Positions 8,386-18,700 of a DNA stretch of 40,328 nucleotides are shown here, piece by piece. Under the pieces are notes generated by a model. That model was given only the letters and a program-made list of their open reading frames with translations, was not told where the DNA came from and ran no database searches. Where the stretch lies: the NCBI GenBank assembly GCA_002304425.1, contig NEUY01000004.1, positions 1-40,328 on the forward strand. The letters are read 5' to 3'. Numbering within the stretch: the first letter of the stretch is position 1; every line of letters begins with the position of its first letter. Both the position numbers and the translations under genes were made by a program. This DNA comes from Opitutia bacterium Tous-C10FEB (GTDB taxonomy: Bacteria; Verrucomicrobiota; Verrucomicrobiia; Opitutales; Opitutaceae).

Positions 8386-9543
8386 TTAAGTTCGCGGAAA
8401 CTTAAGCCACTTAGCGCCCCGGGCAGAGCTCTTCACGACCGTGTCGATGAACGCCATGCCCTCGACGCCATCATCGATCGTCGGGAAATCTAAATCACTG
8501 GGCATTTTTTTGCCCGCCACCTCCGCCCGAATCGCGCGGAAGGCTTCCTGATAAATATTGGCGAACGCCTCAAGGTAGCCTTCCGGATGCCCCGCGGGAA
8601 TACGGGTGAATTTCTTGGCCGTGTCACCGACGTAACCGTTGCCACGGCGCCACGTTTGCTTTGGCTGATCCGGAAATTTAACCAGTAACTCATTCGGGTG
8701 CTCTTGCTGCCATTCGAGCCCGGCTTTTTCCCCGTAGATACGGATATTTAAATTGTTTTCTTCCCCGACACTGATTTGCGAGGCGTGCAATATACCTTTC
8801 GCGCCGCCCTTAAAACGAACCAAGATATTGCCGTCATCATCAAGTCGCCGGCCAGGGACGAAAGCCGTCAAATCGGCGCAGAGTTCGGAGATTTCTAAAC
8901 CGGTAATATAGTGCGCGAGATTCTCGGCATGCGTGCCGATATCACCCATGGCGCCAGCGGCTCCGCTGCGCTTGGGATCGGTGCGCCAGGCGGCCTGCTT
9001 TTGCCCACTGCCTTCTAAGCGCGTGGCCAGCCAACCTTGCGGATACTCCACCACCACTTTGCGAATGGCCCCAAGTTTACCCGTGCGCACCATCTCACGG
9101 GCCTGCTTGACCATGGCGTTGCCCGTGTAGTTATGCGTCAGCACAAAAACTTTGCGCGTGCGGCGCACAATCGCCCGCAGTTTAACCGCCTCCGCTAAGT
9201 TGAAAGTGACTGGCTTGTCGCAGACAACATTGAAGCCGCTTTCTAGAAATAATTTAGCCGGCGGGAAATGCTGGTGGTTCGGCGTCACAATCACGACGAA
9301 ATCTAAACGCTCAGCGGCCGGCTTAGTGGCTTCCGCTTTTGCCATTTCCTGGTAACTGCCGTACACGCGGGTCGGATCCAGAAACAAATCTTCGCCCGAG
9401 GCTCGCGAGCGCGCTGCGTCGCTTGAAAAAGCTCCCGCAACTAAAACGGCTTGGCCATCCAGAATAGCCGCGATGCGATGCACCGCGCCGATAAAGGCGC
9501 CGCGCCCGCCGCCGATCATGCCGAAACGAAGTTTACGATTCAT
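8386..9543 (-). CDS. Gfo/Idh/MocA-family NAD(P)-dependent oxidoreductase
   Basis: 385 residues. The N-terminal Rossmann fold opens with [13 protein letters not shown] (about 7-19). The family Lys motif [12 protein letters not shown] is near 109, and the [13 protein letters not shown] active-site motif with its catalytic His is near 200. The rest is the C-terminal alpha/beta substrate domain. Members oxidise or epimerise sugars, inositols and related polyols. The exact substrate cannot be read from sequence. Three TIM-barrel isomerases and a hydroxyacyl dehydrogenase upstream on the same strand suggest a shared role in inositol or uncommon-sugar breakdown. Confidence 0.88.
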   Translation of the reverse strand: MNRKLRFGMIGGGRGAFIGAVHRIAAILDGQAVLVAGAFSSDAARSRASGEDLFLDPTRVYGSYQEMAKAEATKPAAERLDFVVIVTPNHQHFPPAKLFLESGFNVVCDKPVTFNLAEAVKLRAIVRRTRKVFVLTHNYTGNAMVKQAREMVRTGKLGAIRKVVVEYPQGWLATRLEGSGQKQAAWRTDPKRSGAAGAMGDIGTHAENLAHYITGLEISELCADLTAFVPGRRLDDDGNILVRFKGGAKGILHASQISVGEENNLNIRIYGEKAGLEWQQEHPNELLVKFPDQPKQTWRRGNGYVGDTAKKFTRIPAGHPEGYLEAFANIYQEAFRAIRAEVAGKKMPSDLDFPTIDDGVEGMAFIDTVVKSSARGAKWLKFPRT

Positions 9544-9630
9544 AAGCTAATAGATTAAGGAGTGACGAGACGATTGCTCTGACCGCGCCCAGCGCTGACC
9601 CGCGCCTTCGCGGAGCGATGCCGCAGCGGG

Positions 9631-10671
9631 TTATTGATTCTTTTTGTCAAAGGCCGCATCAAACGCGATCTGGCTGCGGGCAAAATCGAGTTTGCGGAGA
9701 AAAGCGCAGGATTCGGCCGCGCCATGCTGACGATCCATGCGAATATCCTCCCATTCAACCGACAACGGCCCCGCGTAACCGATATCATTGAGGGCGACGA
9801 TAATTTCTTCAAAATTGATATCCCCGCGTCCGATTGAGCGGAAGTCCCAGGCGCGCCGCGCATCGCCAAAATTAGTGTGGCCGCCGAAAGTGCCGACCGA
9901 GCCATCCCCGTGGCCCCACCACACATCTTTCATGTGCGCGTGGAAAATCCGCGAACCAAAGGTTCGAATGAATTTAACATAATCAACGCCTTGGTAGCCC
10001 AAATGCGACGGATCATAATTAAAGCCAAAACGTTTATGCCCCTTCACCGCCGCCAGCGCCCGTTCCGCACTCGCGAGATCGAATGCAATTTCCGTGGGGT
10101 GAACCTCCAAGGCAAAATTGGTATTTTGTTTTTCAAATTCCTCGAGGATCGGGCCAAAGCGCTGCGCAAAATCCTGAAAGCCTTTTTCCCAATAGGCCTG
10201 CGACGTGGGCGGGAAACCATAAATCGAATGCCAGATGGACGATCCCGTGAACCCATTAACGATGGCCGGTGCTTGATGGGCCGCCGAGCGCCCTGGCTGG
10301 GCATTCATGAAGGCCCGCGCGGCTTTGGCGGTCTGGGCTAGCTTCTTCGCCGCCCGCTGGCGAACGCCTTCGGGCTCACCATTACCCCAGACATCCGGCG
10401 GCAGAATCGCCTGATGCCGCTCATCGATCAAATCGCACACCGCCTGACCAACCAAATGACTAGAAATAGCGTAGCAAGTTAGACCATGATCCGCGAGGAG
10501 TTCCCATTTTTTTCGGAGATAATCCGGCGAACCCGCTTGATCGACTTCGAAATGGTCGCCCCAGCAAGCAAGCTCGACCCCATCATAGCCGAGCTTTTTA
10601 GCCAACGGGGCCAGTTGCTCGAGGGGTAGATCGGCCCATTGGCCGGTGAAAAGAGTAATTGGACGCGCCAT
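9631..10671 (-). CDS. Sugar phosphate isomerase/epimerase-like TIM-barrel protein (1)
   Basis: 346 residues with an AP-endonuclease-2-type (xylose isomerase-like) TIM barrel. Metal-ligand positions are recognisable in order: ALEVHPTE (Glu), [11 protein letters not shown] (Asp/His), HAHMKDVWW (His) and [11 protein letters not shown] (Glu near the C-terminus). It is cytoplasmic, with no signal peptide. Relatives include inosose isomerase and various epimerases; the substrate is not assignable. It lies 87 bp upstream of the Gfo/Idh/MocA gene in the same orientation, a common pairing in cyclitol and sugar catabolism. Confidence 0.85.
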   Translation of the reverse strand: MARPITLFTGQWADLPLEQLAPLAKKLGYDGVELACWGDHFEVDQAGSPDYLRKKWELLADHGLTCYAISSHLVGQAVCDLIDERHQAILPPDVWGNGEPEGVRQRAAKKLAQTAKAARAFMNAQPGRSAAHQAPAIVNGFTGSSIWHSIYGFPPTSQAYWEKGFQDFAQRFGPILEEFEKQNTNFALEVHPTEIAFDLASAERALAAVKGHKRFGFNYDPSHLGYQGVDYVKFIRTFGSRIFHAHMKDVWWGHGDGSVGTFGGHTNFGDARRAWDFRSIGRGDINFEEIIVALNDIGYAGPLSVEWEDIRMDRQHGAAESCAFLRKLDFARSQIAFDAAFDKKNQ

Positions 10672-10741
10672 AGTTAAGAGAGGTTGAACGTTGAGGTTTT
10701 AAAAATAATGGAAGGCAAATAATGATCGCTGACCGCGTTAT

Positions 10742-11599
10742 TCAAAGCTTCAGCTGGTGCAGATAGGCCAAGCTCGCGGGAATATTTTCCAACGGAGCCG
10801 GCGTCTCATCTTCGATAAAATAATAACGCACGCCGATCTTCTCGGCCGTCCCGATTACCGCCGGCCAGTTAATTTGCCCCGACCCAACCGCCACGTTATC
10901 CGTGTCAGGTGCGCGACCGGTGGGCTGACCGTACGGTGCGGCGCGACGAATATCTTTCACATGCAGGGACACCCAGCGGTCAGCATATTTATTTAAAAGT
11001 TTCACGGGATCGCCCCCGCCGTGATAGATCCAGAACACGTCCATCTGGTAGCACACGTCCGCCGGATTAGTCGCGCGGATCAAATCATCCAGCAAAGTTT
11101 CGCCCGCGGTCGCGGTCGGGATCAGCTCGTAACCGTGGGGATGGTAACCAAATTTAAGCCCAGCCGCGCGGAACTCGGCGCCGGCGTGATTAAATATTTT
11201 GGCGGCGGCTTCAATTTGCCTCGGAGTAAAAGCGCCCAGGTGGGGAATCCATGGACAAATCACGTAATTCACGCCCAAGACTTGGGCGGCGCGAATTAGG
11301 GGAGTTAAATCTTTGCTCAAATCGGCGTACTGCACATGCGCGCTGGGCATCTTCAAGCCGCGCGCATCAAGCGCAGCGCGGACCTGTTCAGGCGTCATGT
11401 TGGGCGTGACGAGGGCGCCCTCCAGTTCAACTAAGCCCCACTTTTTCGCTAAATCCAGCGAGGCCGGCAATCCCTTCGTCAGCGCAGTAGCCCGCAAGCT
11501 CCAGAGCTGCAGACCAATATGGTCATGGAAATCAGCCTGCAGCTGATGATGGGAAATGAGGGCCAACGACAGAGCAACCAGCAGACGATTTATTTTCAT
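10742..11599 (-). CDS. Exported sugar phosphate isomerase/epimerase-like TIM-barrel protein (2)
   Basis: 285 residues from ATG 11599, chosen because it places a clean signal peptide (MKINRLLVALSLALIS...LQA) at the N-terminus; an in-frame start 27 bp upstream would bury it. The mature part is an AP-endonuclease-2-type TIM barrel with KFGYHPHGYE, YQMDVFWIYHGGG, WVSLHVKDI and YYFIEDE motifs that correspond to the metal ligands. Export of such an isomerase-like enzyme is unusual outside the PVC and Bacteroidetes groups. It probably acts on a non-phosphorylated sugar in the periplasm. It sits between two cytoplasmic enzyme genes of the same block. Confidence 0.82.
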   Translation of the reverse strand: MKINRLLVALSLALISHHQLQADFHDHIGLQLWSLRATALTKGLPASLDLAKKWGLVELEGALVTPNMTPEQVRAALDARGLKMPSAHVQYADLSKDLTPLIRAAQVLGVNYVICPWIPHLGAFTPRQIEAAAKIFNHAGAEFRAAGLKFGYHPHGYELIPTATAGETLLDDLIRATNPADVCYQMDVFWIYHGGGDPVKLLNKYADRWVSLHVKDIRRAAPYGQPTGRAPDTDNVAVGSGQINWPAVIGTAEKIGVRYYFIEDETPAPLENIPASLAYLHQLKL

Positions 11600-11705
11600 G
11601 GAGTAAAATGAGAGCGACCGATCCAATTTGTTAATTCTCCTCTCAGCGTCGATTCAGAAATGATCCTGGCCCCAGTCTTTGTGAACTGATGGGTCAACCG
11701 CCGCA

Positions 11706-12647
11706 TCACACAGCGGGTTTGGCCCGCTGCGCGAGCACGCTCAGAATTGCTTGGTCGCGCGCTTTCTCCAAATCTTCCAACGACCGGCCCGCGGCCGCCT
11801 CGTGCACTCCCTGAATAATGGCCGCTTTGAGTTCGGGCGTTAATTCTGGTTGGCCCAGATCCGCCCACATTTTGGCGAAGGGCCCCGCAAGATGATGCAT
11901 AAAATGAGTCATCCCACCCTGACCACCCCCCAGATGGAAAATTAAATTAGGTCCGAGCGCGCTCCATCTTAAACCCGGTCCTTCACTCACCGCGGCATCC
12001 ACATCCGCGACACTCACGACTCCCTCAGCGACTAAATGCACCGCCTCCCGCCAGAGCGCCGCTTGGAGCCGATTGGCCACATGACCGGGAATTTCCTTAT
12101 TTAGGCGAATTGTACGCTTACCGAGTCGCGTATAAAATTGCTCAGCCGCAATGATCGTGGCGGGCGATGTTTTCTGCCCGCCGACGATTTCCACCAACGG
12201 AATTAAATGCGGTGGATTAAAGGGATGCCCCAAGACACAGCGTTCGGGATGGCGGCACTCGCTCTGCATCACGCTCATCGCCAAGCTCGAGGAGCTGGAC
12301 GCTAAGATCACAGTACTCGGCAATACCGCATCCATTTCCGCAAATAGTTTAATTTTAAAGTCGGCTCTTTCTGGACCATTCTCCTGCACAAAATCAACGC
12401 CGGTTAGCGCCGTCGGCAAATCGGCGTCAAAACGCAACCGCCCGCGATCAGCACCGGGCGCCAGACCCAACGTGACCAGCAGCGGCCAGACCCGATCCAC
12501 ATAAACGCGCAAATCGCGCTCCGCATTCGGTGCGGGATCAGTCGCGACTACGTCCAAACCATGGGCCAGAAAAAACGCGGTCCAACTAGAGCCAATGAGG
12601 CCAGTGCCGACCACCGCGACGCGTTGAATAGAATTCGAGGCGGGCAT
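11706..12647 (-). CDS. 3-hydroxyacyl-CoA dehydrogenase-like enzyme (carnitine/gulonate dehydrogenase type)
   Basis: 313 residues from ATG 12647; an in-frame TTG at 12668 is weaker. The NAD-binding fingerprint VVGTGLIGSSW is near the N-terminus. The hydroxyacyl dehydrogenase signature GHPFNPPHLIPLVEIVGG lies near residue 145, including the catalytic His, followed by the helical dimerisation domain (PGHVANRLQAALWREA). The single-domain length and the GLRW(S)ALGP segment resemble L-carnitine dehydrogenases and L-gulonate 3-dehydrogenases rather than fatty-acid beta-oxidation enzymes. Within this sugar block, an L-gulonate or similar sugar-acid substrate is plausible but not shown. Confidence 0.82.
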   Translation of the reverse strand: MPASNSIQRVAVVGTGLIGSSWTAFFLAHGLDVVATDPAPNAERDLRVYVDRVWPLLVTLGLAPGADRGRLRFDADLPTALTGVDFVQENGPERADFKIKLFAEMDAVLPSTVILASSSSSLAMSVMQSECRHPERCVLGHPFNPPHLIPLVEIVGGQKTSPATIIAAEQFYTRLGKRTIRLNKEIPGHVANRLQAALWREAVHLVAEGVVSVADVDAAVSEGPGLRWSALGPNLIFHLGGGQGGMTHFMHHLAGPFAKMWADLGQPELTPELKAAIIQGVHEAAAGRSLEDLEKARDQAILSVLAQRAKPAV

Positions 12648-12738
12648 CAGCGGTAGGTTAACAATCAAGAGGCCCAGCTAAATTTATGCGATGGTCGTGA
12701 CGGGCGGCCTCCATTACATGAGAGCATGCCCCGCGTGC

Positions 12739-13578
12739 TCAAGTCCGCTGCCAAGCGCGGGCCAAAGCTTGTCGCAGGACCACGGCGTCTGGCCAAGCTG
12801 GCGGTAAGCCCGTGATATTGTAGCCGCCTCCGCCCGCAAAGTACGGCCCCATTTCAGGACAAGCGTACATCGTCTTGTTTTTATTAGAGCGAGCCCGCTT
12901 CCATAATTTCATCAGTGCTTCCACAAAAATGAGATAGCTTTTAACTTCAGGCGTCAGGACCCCGCGGTGAGTAACTGCCACCTGCGCGTGGTGGCCGTTA
13001 AAAGGACGGAAATGGACCTGCTCACTATTCTGCAGCAAAGCCGGATGATCGAGCAGGCGCTCAATATAATTACCCGGATGCAAATGTTTAACCGCCGCCA
13101 AGTGCGAGAAATCAAAATTCATTTTAATCAATTCGCCCGTCGCGCGGTGATAGCGATCGGCAATCTCGTAGGTTTTCTCGGGCGTCTCGGTGCAGCAATC
13201 ACGGTGAATTTCCAGCGAAAGGACGACGCCGCCGATTTTCTCCGCGGCCCGCACCAACTGCAGCCAGTGGCGCGTCGCCAAGGCGGGCGGAGTATCGTGA
13301 TTATCCAACTGCACATTAATATGCACGGCACCGCTTTCTTTTTGCGCCCGGATCAAGCGGCTGAAATCAGCCGGCTGATCGGTGGAGATAAATCCGAGAA
13401 TATATTTGAGGCCGTATTTTTCCGCGAGGCGGCGATGCTCGGGCGTCACGGCGGTAGTCAAGCCGTCAAAGCCCGCGGCGGCGACTGCCTTGATTTTTCT
13501 TTCGAGTGACCATTCACGAGCCAAGGCAGGATGACCAGTGAGCGACCAGAGATTAGCGATATGCGCGATTTGTGACAT
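12739..13578 (-). CDS. Sugar phosphate isomerase/epimerase-like TIM-barrel protein (3)
   Basis: 279 residues, cytoplasmic, with an AP-endonuclease-2-type fold. Metal-binding segments are visible as VVLSLEIHRDCCTETPEKTYE (Glu), KMNFDFSHLAAVKH (Asp/His), EQVHFRPFNGHH (His) and YACPEMGPY (Glu). It differs clearly from the two other isomerase-like genes downstream, so this is not a recent duplication. It is the first minus-strand gene of the block and faces the HTH-MBL gene across about 130 bp, which probably holds promoters for both directions. The substrate is unknown. Confidence 0.8.
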   Translation of the reverse strand: MSQIAHIANLWSLTGHPALAREWSLERKIKAVAAAGFDGLTTAVTPEHRRLAEKYGLKYILGFISTDQPADFSRLIRAQKESGAVHINVQLDNHDTPPALATRHWLQLVRAAEKIGGVVLSLEIHRDCCTETPEKTYEIADRYHRATGELIKMNFDFSHLAAVKHLHPGNYIERLLDHPALLQNSEQVHFRPFNGHHAQVAVTHRGVLTPEVKSYLIFVEALMKLWKRARSNKNKTMYACPEMGPYFAGGGGYNITGLPPAWPDAVVLRQALARAWQRT

Positions 13579-13711
13579 GGGGGTGAGATTAAATTAGTTC
13601 GCTTATTTGACCGCTCGCGCAGCGGGAGTCCAGCCTGCGTAATTATTTTTGGTGAAAAATAATCTACCCCCTCCCCGCCAAAGTCGACTTGCCAAACCGC
13701 TAAACAACTCA

Positions 13712-14545
13712 ATGCATTCTCCCATGCCTCGCATTCCTCTCGAAGACAGTTTCGCCGACGTTATTAGCAAGACGCAGCGTGGCTACAAACTCACCGATGC
13801 TGCGCTCGTCGAAAAAGCGCAAATCACCGCCAGCGATCTCGCCGCCCTCAAGGCTGGCGAAATTATTGAGCCTGCCCTCCTGGCCGTAGCCGGGGCGCTC
13901 GATTTAGGCCGCCATGCACTGCTCGCTCACGCCCGCCGTGAGTGGTACCCCGAACCGCCGATCTTCAAGCGGGGGTTCGCCATGTTTAATACCCCATTCG
14001 AAGACATGACGGTCAACAGCTACTTGGTCTGGGATAGCAAGACCCGCCTCGCCGCAGCCTTTGACACCGGCTCCAACTGCCAGGCCATGCTCGATACCAT
14101 CGCGGGGGAAAATCTGACGCTGCGTTATATTTTCTTAACTCACACCCACGACGACCACATCGCCGACCTCGATCGTTTAGCCGCCAGCGGCGCGGAAGTG
14201 TGGGCCAGCGAACTCGAACCCAGCGATCGGCCCGGGGCGAAAATCTTCCAAGAAAATGCCCACTTTCACATGGGTGAGCTCGCGATAAAAACTTTGTTCA
14301 CCTGGGGCCACTCACCCGGCATGACGACATTCTTTGTCACGGGATTATCTTGGCCCCTCGCCATTGTCGGCGACGCAATCTTTGCCAGCTCCATGGGTGG
14401 CAGCGCCACTCACTTCGATATGCAGCTCCGCAATAATAAACAAAAGATCATGAAGCTGCAGGCTGACACCGTCCTCGCCTGCGGCCACGGCCCGCTCACG
14501 ACTCTGAAACAAGAAAAACAGCACAATCCTTTTTACGCTCACTAA
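13712..14545 (+). CDS. Metallo-beta-lactamase-fold hydrolase with N-terminal HTH-like domain
   Basis: 277 residues from ATG 13712, which discards an unconserved 21-residue upstream extension. Residues about 15-75 look like a small helical, XRE-like helix-turn-helix (RGYKLTDAALVEKAQITA, then a turn and a second helix pair). From about 80 on it is an MBL-fold enzyme with HTHDDH (His144, His146, Asp148, His149), His200 (WGHSPG), the bridging Asp221 (VGDAIF) and His259 (CGHGP), a full two-metal glyoxalase II-like set. The stop and the next gene's ATG are one base apart, so the two are co-translated. It may hydrolyse a thioester or lactone made by its neighbours. Whether the HTH binds DNA is unknown. 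Confidence 0.82.
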   Translation: MHSPMPRIPLEDSFADVISKTQRGYKLTDAALVEKAQITASDLAALKAGEIIEPALLAVAGALDLGRHALLAHARREWYPEPPIFKRGFAMFNTPFEDMTVNSYLVWDSKTRLAAAFDTGSNCQAMLDTIAGENLTLRYIFLTHTHDDHIADLDRLAASGAEVWASELEPSDRPGAKIFQENAHFHMGELAIKTLFTWGHSPGMTTFFVTGLSWPLAIVGDAIFASSMGGSATHFDMQLRNNKQKIMKLQADTVLACGHGPLTTLKQEKQHNPFYAH

Positions 14546-14546
14546 T

Positions 14547-15431
14547 ATGTCTCAAAAAATCGCTTTCGTCGGTACCGGTCGCATGGGTGGGAACATGGCT
14601 CGTCGCCTCAAAGATTGCGGCTATCAGATCACCGCGGTCTATGACGCCCATGCTCCCCTGGCCGAAAGCCTAGCCACCGAAATCGGGGCGCGCGCCGCTC
14701 GCACCTTGGCTGAAGTCACTGCCGCGGCCGATCTGATCTTCACGGTCGTTACCGATGATGCGGCCCAACTAAAAGTATTTGCCGAAACGGGTGACTCATT
14801 GCTGATCGGCGCCTCAGGCAAAATTTTCGTCAACTGCGCGACCCTCACTCCTAAAGTTCATGTGGAAGTTGAACGGCGCGCCCAACGCCTCGGGGGTATT
14901 ACCCTCGAAGGCTGCATGGCCTCCAGTATTCCCCAGGCGCGCAACGGCACGCTCTATCTCATGTGCGCCGGCGATCGGTCGACGTTTGATCAGGTGCGTC
15001 CCGTCTTGGAAAAATTAAGCACCGCCCTCCGCTATATCGGGCCGACCGGGAGCGCCGCGCAAGTCAAGGCCCTGGTCAACATGGTCATGAATATCAACAC
15101 AGCCGGTCTCGCTGAGGGGCTCGGCCTGGGCCAAGCTCTCGGCCTCGATCTTGATATGCTTCGGGAAGTTTTCAGCCAGACGGGCGCTAACTCGCAAGTG
15201 CTCAAAACCGACGGCGAGGACATGCAAAATCGCGCGCATGATTGCTACTTCTCCGCGTCACATGCCGCCAAGGACTCTGGCATCGCCTGCCAACTCGCAG
15301 TCGACTGCCAATTAAATTTACCGGTGGCCAAAGTTACCCAAGCACAATTCGCTCGGCTGACTGAGCTTGGCCTCGGCGGCCTAGATAAATCAGGAATCGC
15401 CGAGCTCACCTTTCCAGGTCGCCATGGCTAA
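14547..15431 (+). CDS. Beta-hydroxyacid dehydrogenase (3-hydroxyisobutyrate/tartronate semialdehyde reductase family)
   Basis: 294 residues. It opens with the dinucleotide-binding motif FVGTGRMGGNMA (7-18). The catalytic Lys174 lies in QVKALVNMVMN, with Asn178 four residues later as in the family. The substrate-loop segment LEGCMASSIPQARNGTL replaces the usual DAPVSGG...A..GTL and is somewhat divergent, so substrate preference may differ. These enzymes reduce or oxidise small beta-hydroxy acids such as glycerate/tartronate semialdehyde or 3-hydroxyisobutyrate. It follows the MBL hydrolase with a 1-bp gap, implying sequential steps on a small acid released from sugar-acid breakdown. Confidence 0.87.
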   Translation: MSQKIAFVGTGRMGGNMARRLKDCGYQITAVYDAHAPLAESLATEIGARAARTLAEVTAAADLIFTVVTDDAAQLKVFAETGDSLLIGASGKIFVNCATLTPKVHVEVERRAQRLGGITLEGCMASSIPQARNGTLYLMCAGDRSTFDQVRPVLEKLSTALRYIGPTGSAAQVKALVNMVMNINTAGLAEGLGLGQALGLDLDMLREVFSQTGANSQVLKTDGEDMQNRAHDCYFSASHAAKDSGIACQLAVDCQLNLPVAKVTQAQFARLTELGLGGLDKSGIAELTFPGRHG

Positions 15432-15744
15432 GTCATAATGCCGCTACGAGTATTTAGCCGCCGGGCTGAGTGACCGCGGCTACCGAGATCAAACGATCCG
15501 CTCGTCACTCCTTGTGCTGCTCGTCCTTCCTCGGAGAAGTCCGCGGGGGAAACTCTAGAAAATTCGCCTCAGTCCAGCCCTGACTCTGGCAGATCGCCGG
15601 TCATCATCGATGCGCCATGATTCCTGGCTGAATATTTTTAAGCTAATTAGAATTAATTTAGCAGAAATTTATTCGTAGTAGTTAAGCTGAGAATCGAATT
15701 ATTATCGTTATTCCGTTCTGAAATTCTGATTTTTAGACAATTAT
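15432..15744 (+). other. Intergenic region with a long hairpin and an AT-rich promoter-like stretch
   Basis: No gene was recognised in these 313 bp. At 15468-15510 there is an 11-bp interrupted inverted repeat (GAGTGAC-c-GCGG / CCGC-tc-GTCACTC) around an 18-nt loop, without a following U-run. It could be a weak factor-dependent terminator or a regulatory hairpin. From about 15625 to 15744 the sequence turns strongly AT-rich, which suits a promoter for the large dehydrogenase, but no convincing -35/-10 pair stands out. Confidence 0.45.
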
Positions 15745-18700
15745 ATGTTTTCCTATTCTCCTCGACTCGCTTTTCGTGAATTGACGCTCATGGCGACCGG
15801 CCTGCTCACGCTATCGTTCATGGCTCTTTGCCTCCAGGCGGACGAGATTGTGGAAATGGAAACAGACCTGCATGGCATTGTTGGCAAACTTAAGGGCCCG
15901 GCTCGCGAATACGTCACGGAAGTTAACCCCGCCTCCGACGAAGGCCAACTAGCCCTCACCCGGATGCAACTCCCCCCAGGCCTGAAGGCCTCCCTCTGGG
16001 CAGCCGAGCCCATGCTGGTCAATCCCGTCGCCTTTAATTTTGATGAGCAGGGCCGCATTTTTGTGGCGGAGACCAATCGTTACGGCACCAGCGTACTCGA
16101 TATTCGCAACTACATGTGGTCCCTCGAAGACGACCTCGCCAATCGTAACCAAACCGACTTCCTCGCCAGCGTTCGCCGAAATTTCGGTGAAGCTAACGTC
16201 AAAGAACTTTCCAAGGAATCAGAACGCCTCACCTTGCTTGAGGATACCAATGGCGACGGCGTGGCCGACAAATCTTCCGTTTACGCCGACAATTTCCGGG
16301 CCTCCCTTGACGGGATCGCCTCCGGGGTCCTCGCGCGCCGCGGTGAAATCTGGTTCACCAGCATTCCGTCCCTTTGGCATTTTACGGGCAAAAATCAGGC
16401 CGACACCCGTACCGAACTGCACCGCGGCTACGGCGTGCGTTTCAATTACACCGGCCACGATATGCATGGTCTTATTTTTGGGCCTGACGGCCGCATCTAC
16501 TACAGCATCGGCGACCGCGGCGCGTGTGTCACCACACAGGAAGGCACCCTCATTGAGGCCCCCGACACTGGCTCCGTGTTTCGCTGCTATCCCGACGGTT
16601 CGCACCTCGAGCTTTTCGCCACCGGGCTACGCAACCCCCAATCACTGCTGTTCACGGAAAATGGCGATCTCTTCACTGGCGACAACGATAGCGATCAAGG
16701 TGATCAGGAGCGGCTCGTGCACGTGGTTGAAAATGGCGATAGCGGCTGGCGCGTAGGCTATCAATTCGCACCACAGGGTCATGCAGGACCGTGGAATGCT
16801 GAACGTCTCTGGCGTCCCCGACATCCCTCGCAACCCGCCTACCTGCTGCCGCCGATCTGCAATATTGAGGACGGCCCTTCTGGGATAGCTTATTACCCAG
16901 GCACCGGCCTCAACGCCGACTACGCTGGCCAAATTTTCATCACGCACTTCAAGGGCAGTATTCCCCGCTCTGGCATTTATACCTACAAGCTGCAACCTGC
17001 CGGCGCCTCTTACACCGTCAAGGAGACCGCCCCATTTCTCACCCACGCCCTCCCCACGGATGTTCGCTTCGGTCCCGATGGCCGCCTCTATTATTCAGAT
17101 TGGGCAGAGGGCTGGCCGAAATCTAAACGGGGCCGCATCTACGCCATTTTTGATCCCACCCACGTCAACGATCCGATCGTAAAATCTACGCAACAACTCA
17201 TCGCGTCCGACTACTCCAAGAAAACGAGCCAAGAACTTGCTGAGCTGCTGACCCATCCCGACTGGCGCGTCCGGCTCGAAGCCCAATTTACGCTGGCCGA
17301 ATCCGGAGCTAAGGGCATTCAGATTTTCAACGGCGTCGCCACTAATCCCGCTAGCCATCCCCTCGCCCGCCGCCACGCGGTCTGGGGCTTGGGTCAGCTG
17401 GCGTCAAAATTCCCCGGGGCTCTCACCGCACTTCGCCCGCTGCTGCAATCAGATGATGATGAAGTGCGCGCTCAGGCCGCCAAACTGCTTGGTGATTACC
17501 ATGACACTCCTATAGCCAACGGGCTGGTGGCGTCGCTCAATGACCCTTCAGCTCGAGTAAAGTTCTTTGCCGCGCAATCACTCGGTAAAATGCATCATAC
17601 AGACGCTACATCCGCACTCATCGCCGCGGTGCGCATCAATAACGACGCTGATGCTTATCTCCGTCACGCACTCGTGCTAGGTTTGGTTGGTTGCGCTACT
17701 CCGACGCAACTGGCAGCAAGTGCGAAAGATGATTCGCGGGCGGTCCGACTCGGCGCCGTCTTGGCGTTGCGCCGTCTGAAAAGTTCCGCCATTGCGGAAT
17801 TTCTCACTGACTCCGACCCACTTATTATTCGCGAAGCTGCGTTGGCGATCAACGATGAGCCCATCCCGACCGCGTTGGCCGCACTCGCTGCGCTCAGCGG
17901 AAAGCCGGTAGCCAACGAGGCCACCATGCTCCGCGCCCTCAACGCCCATTTCCGCCTCGGCACTTCCGCCGACGCGGCGGCGCTGGCCAGCTACGCGGTA
18001 CGCGCCGACGCGCCCGCTAAACTCCGGGCTGAAGCCCTTACCTTGCTCACTCTCTGGTCCAAGCCGCCAGCTCGCGACCGTCTGGTCGGAATTTATCGGC
18101 CGCTCCCGGAAAAAAATCGACCGACTTCAGCGATCATCGCCGCCCTTGAACCTCACCTCGCCAGTTTGCTAACCGACGCCAGCCCCGAGTCAGTCAAATC
18201 AGCTACCATCACCGCGCTGGTTAAGCTGAAACTTGCCTCGGCTTCCGGCAACTTGCTGGCGTTGGTCGCTAATGCCGCCGAACCGCTGGACGTACGCGTC
18301 GCCGCCCTGCGAGCTCTCCATCAACTGGGCGCAGCGCAACTCGGTTCCGCCATTGAGGTGGCTCTCATGGCAAAGGAACCCGAACTACGCCTAACCGCCC
18401 TGCCCCTTTCCATTCAATTGGCGCCAAAAACTGCGATCGCAATTTTGGTTAAACTACTAGCCAACGGCACGGTCCTAGAAAAACGCGCGGCATTTAAAGC
18501 TCTGGGCACAGCGCCGCAAGCGGAAGCCGACGATGTCCTTCTCCTTCAGCTCGATCGATTGGCCACCGGTCAAATCGAGCCCAGTGCCCAGCTTGAACTG
18601 GTGGAGGCGGCCACCCTTCGCCCTGATTCACGAGTCAAACAAGCCTTACTCGCACGCGCGGCCTTACTCGCCCAGGATCCCGATCCACTCGCGGCTTTCC

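Noticed and set aside
9557-9569. A 13-bp sequence (CTCGTCACTCCTT on the minus strand) repeated on the plus strand at 15501-15513
   Set aside because: Exact 13-mers shared within 40 kb are expected by chance in this number; flanking similarity is weak.
9595-9630. Hairpin after the TIM-barrel gene ending at 9631 as a terminator
   Set aside because: The stem is GC-rich but no U-run follows on the minus strand, and the Gfo/Idh/MocA gene just downstream looks co-oriented with the same block.
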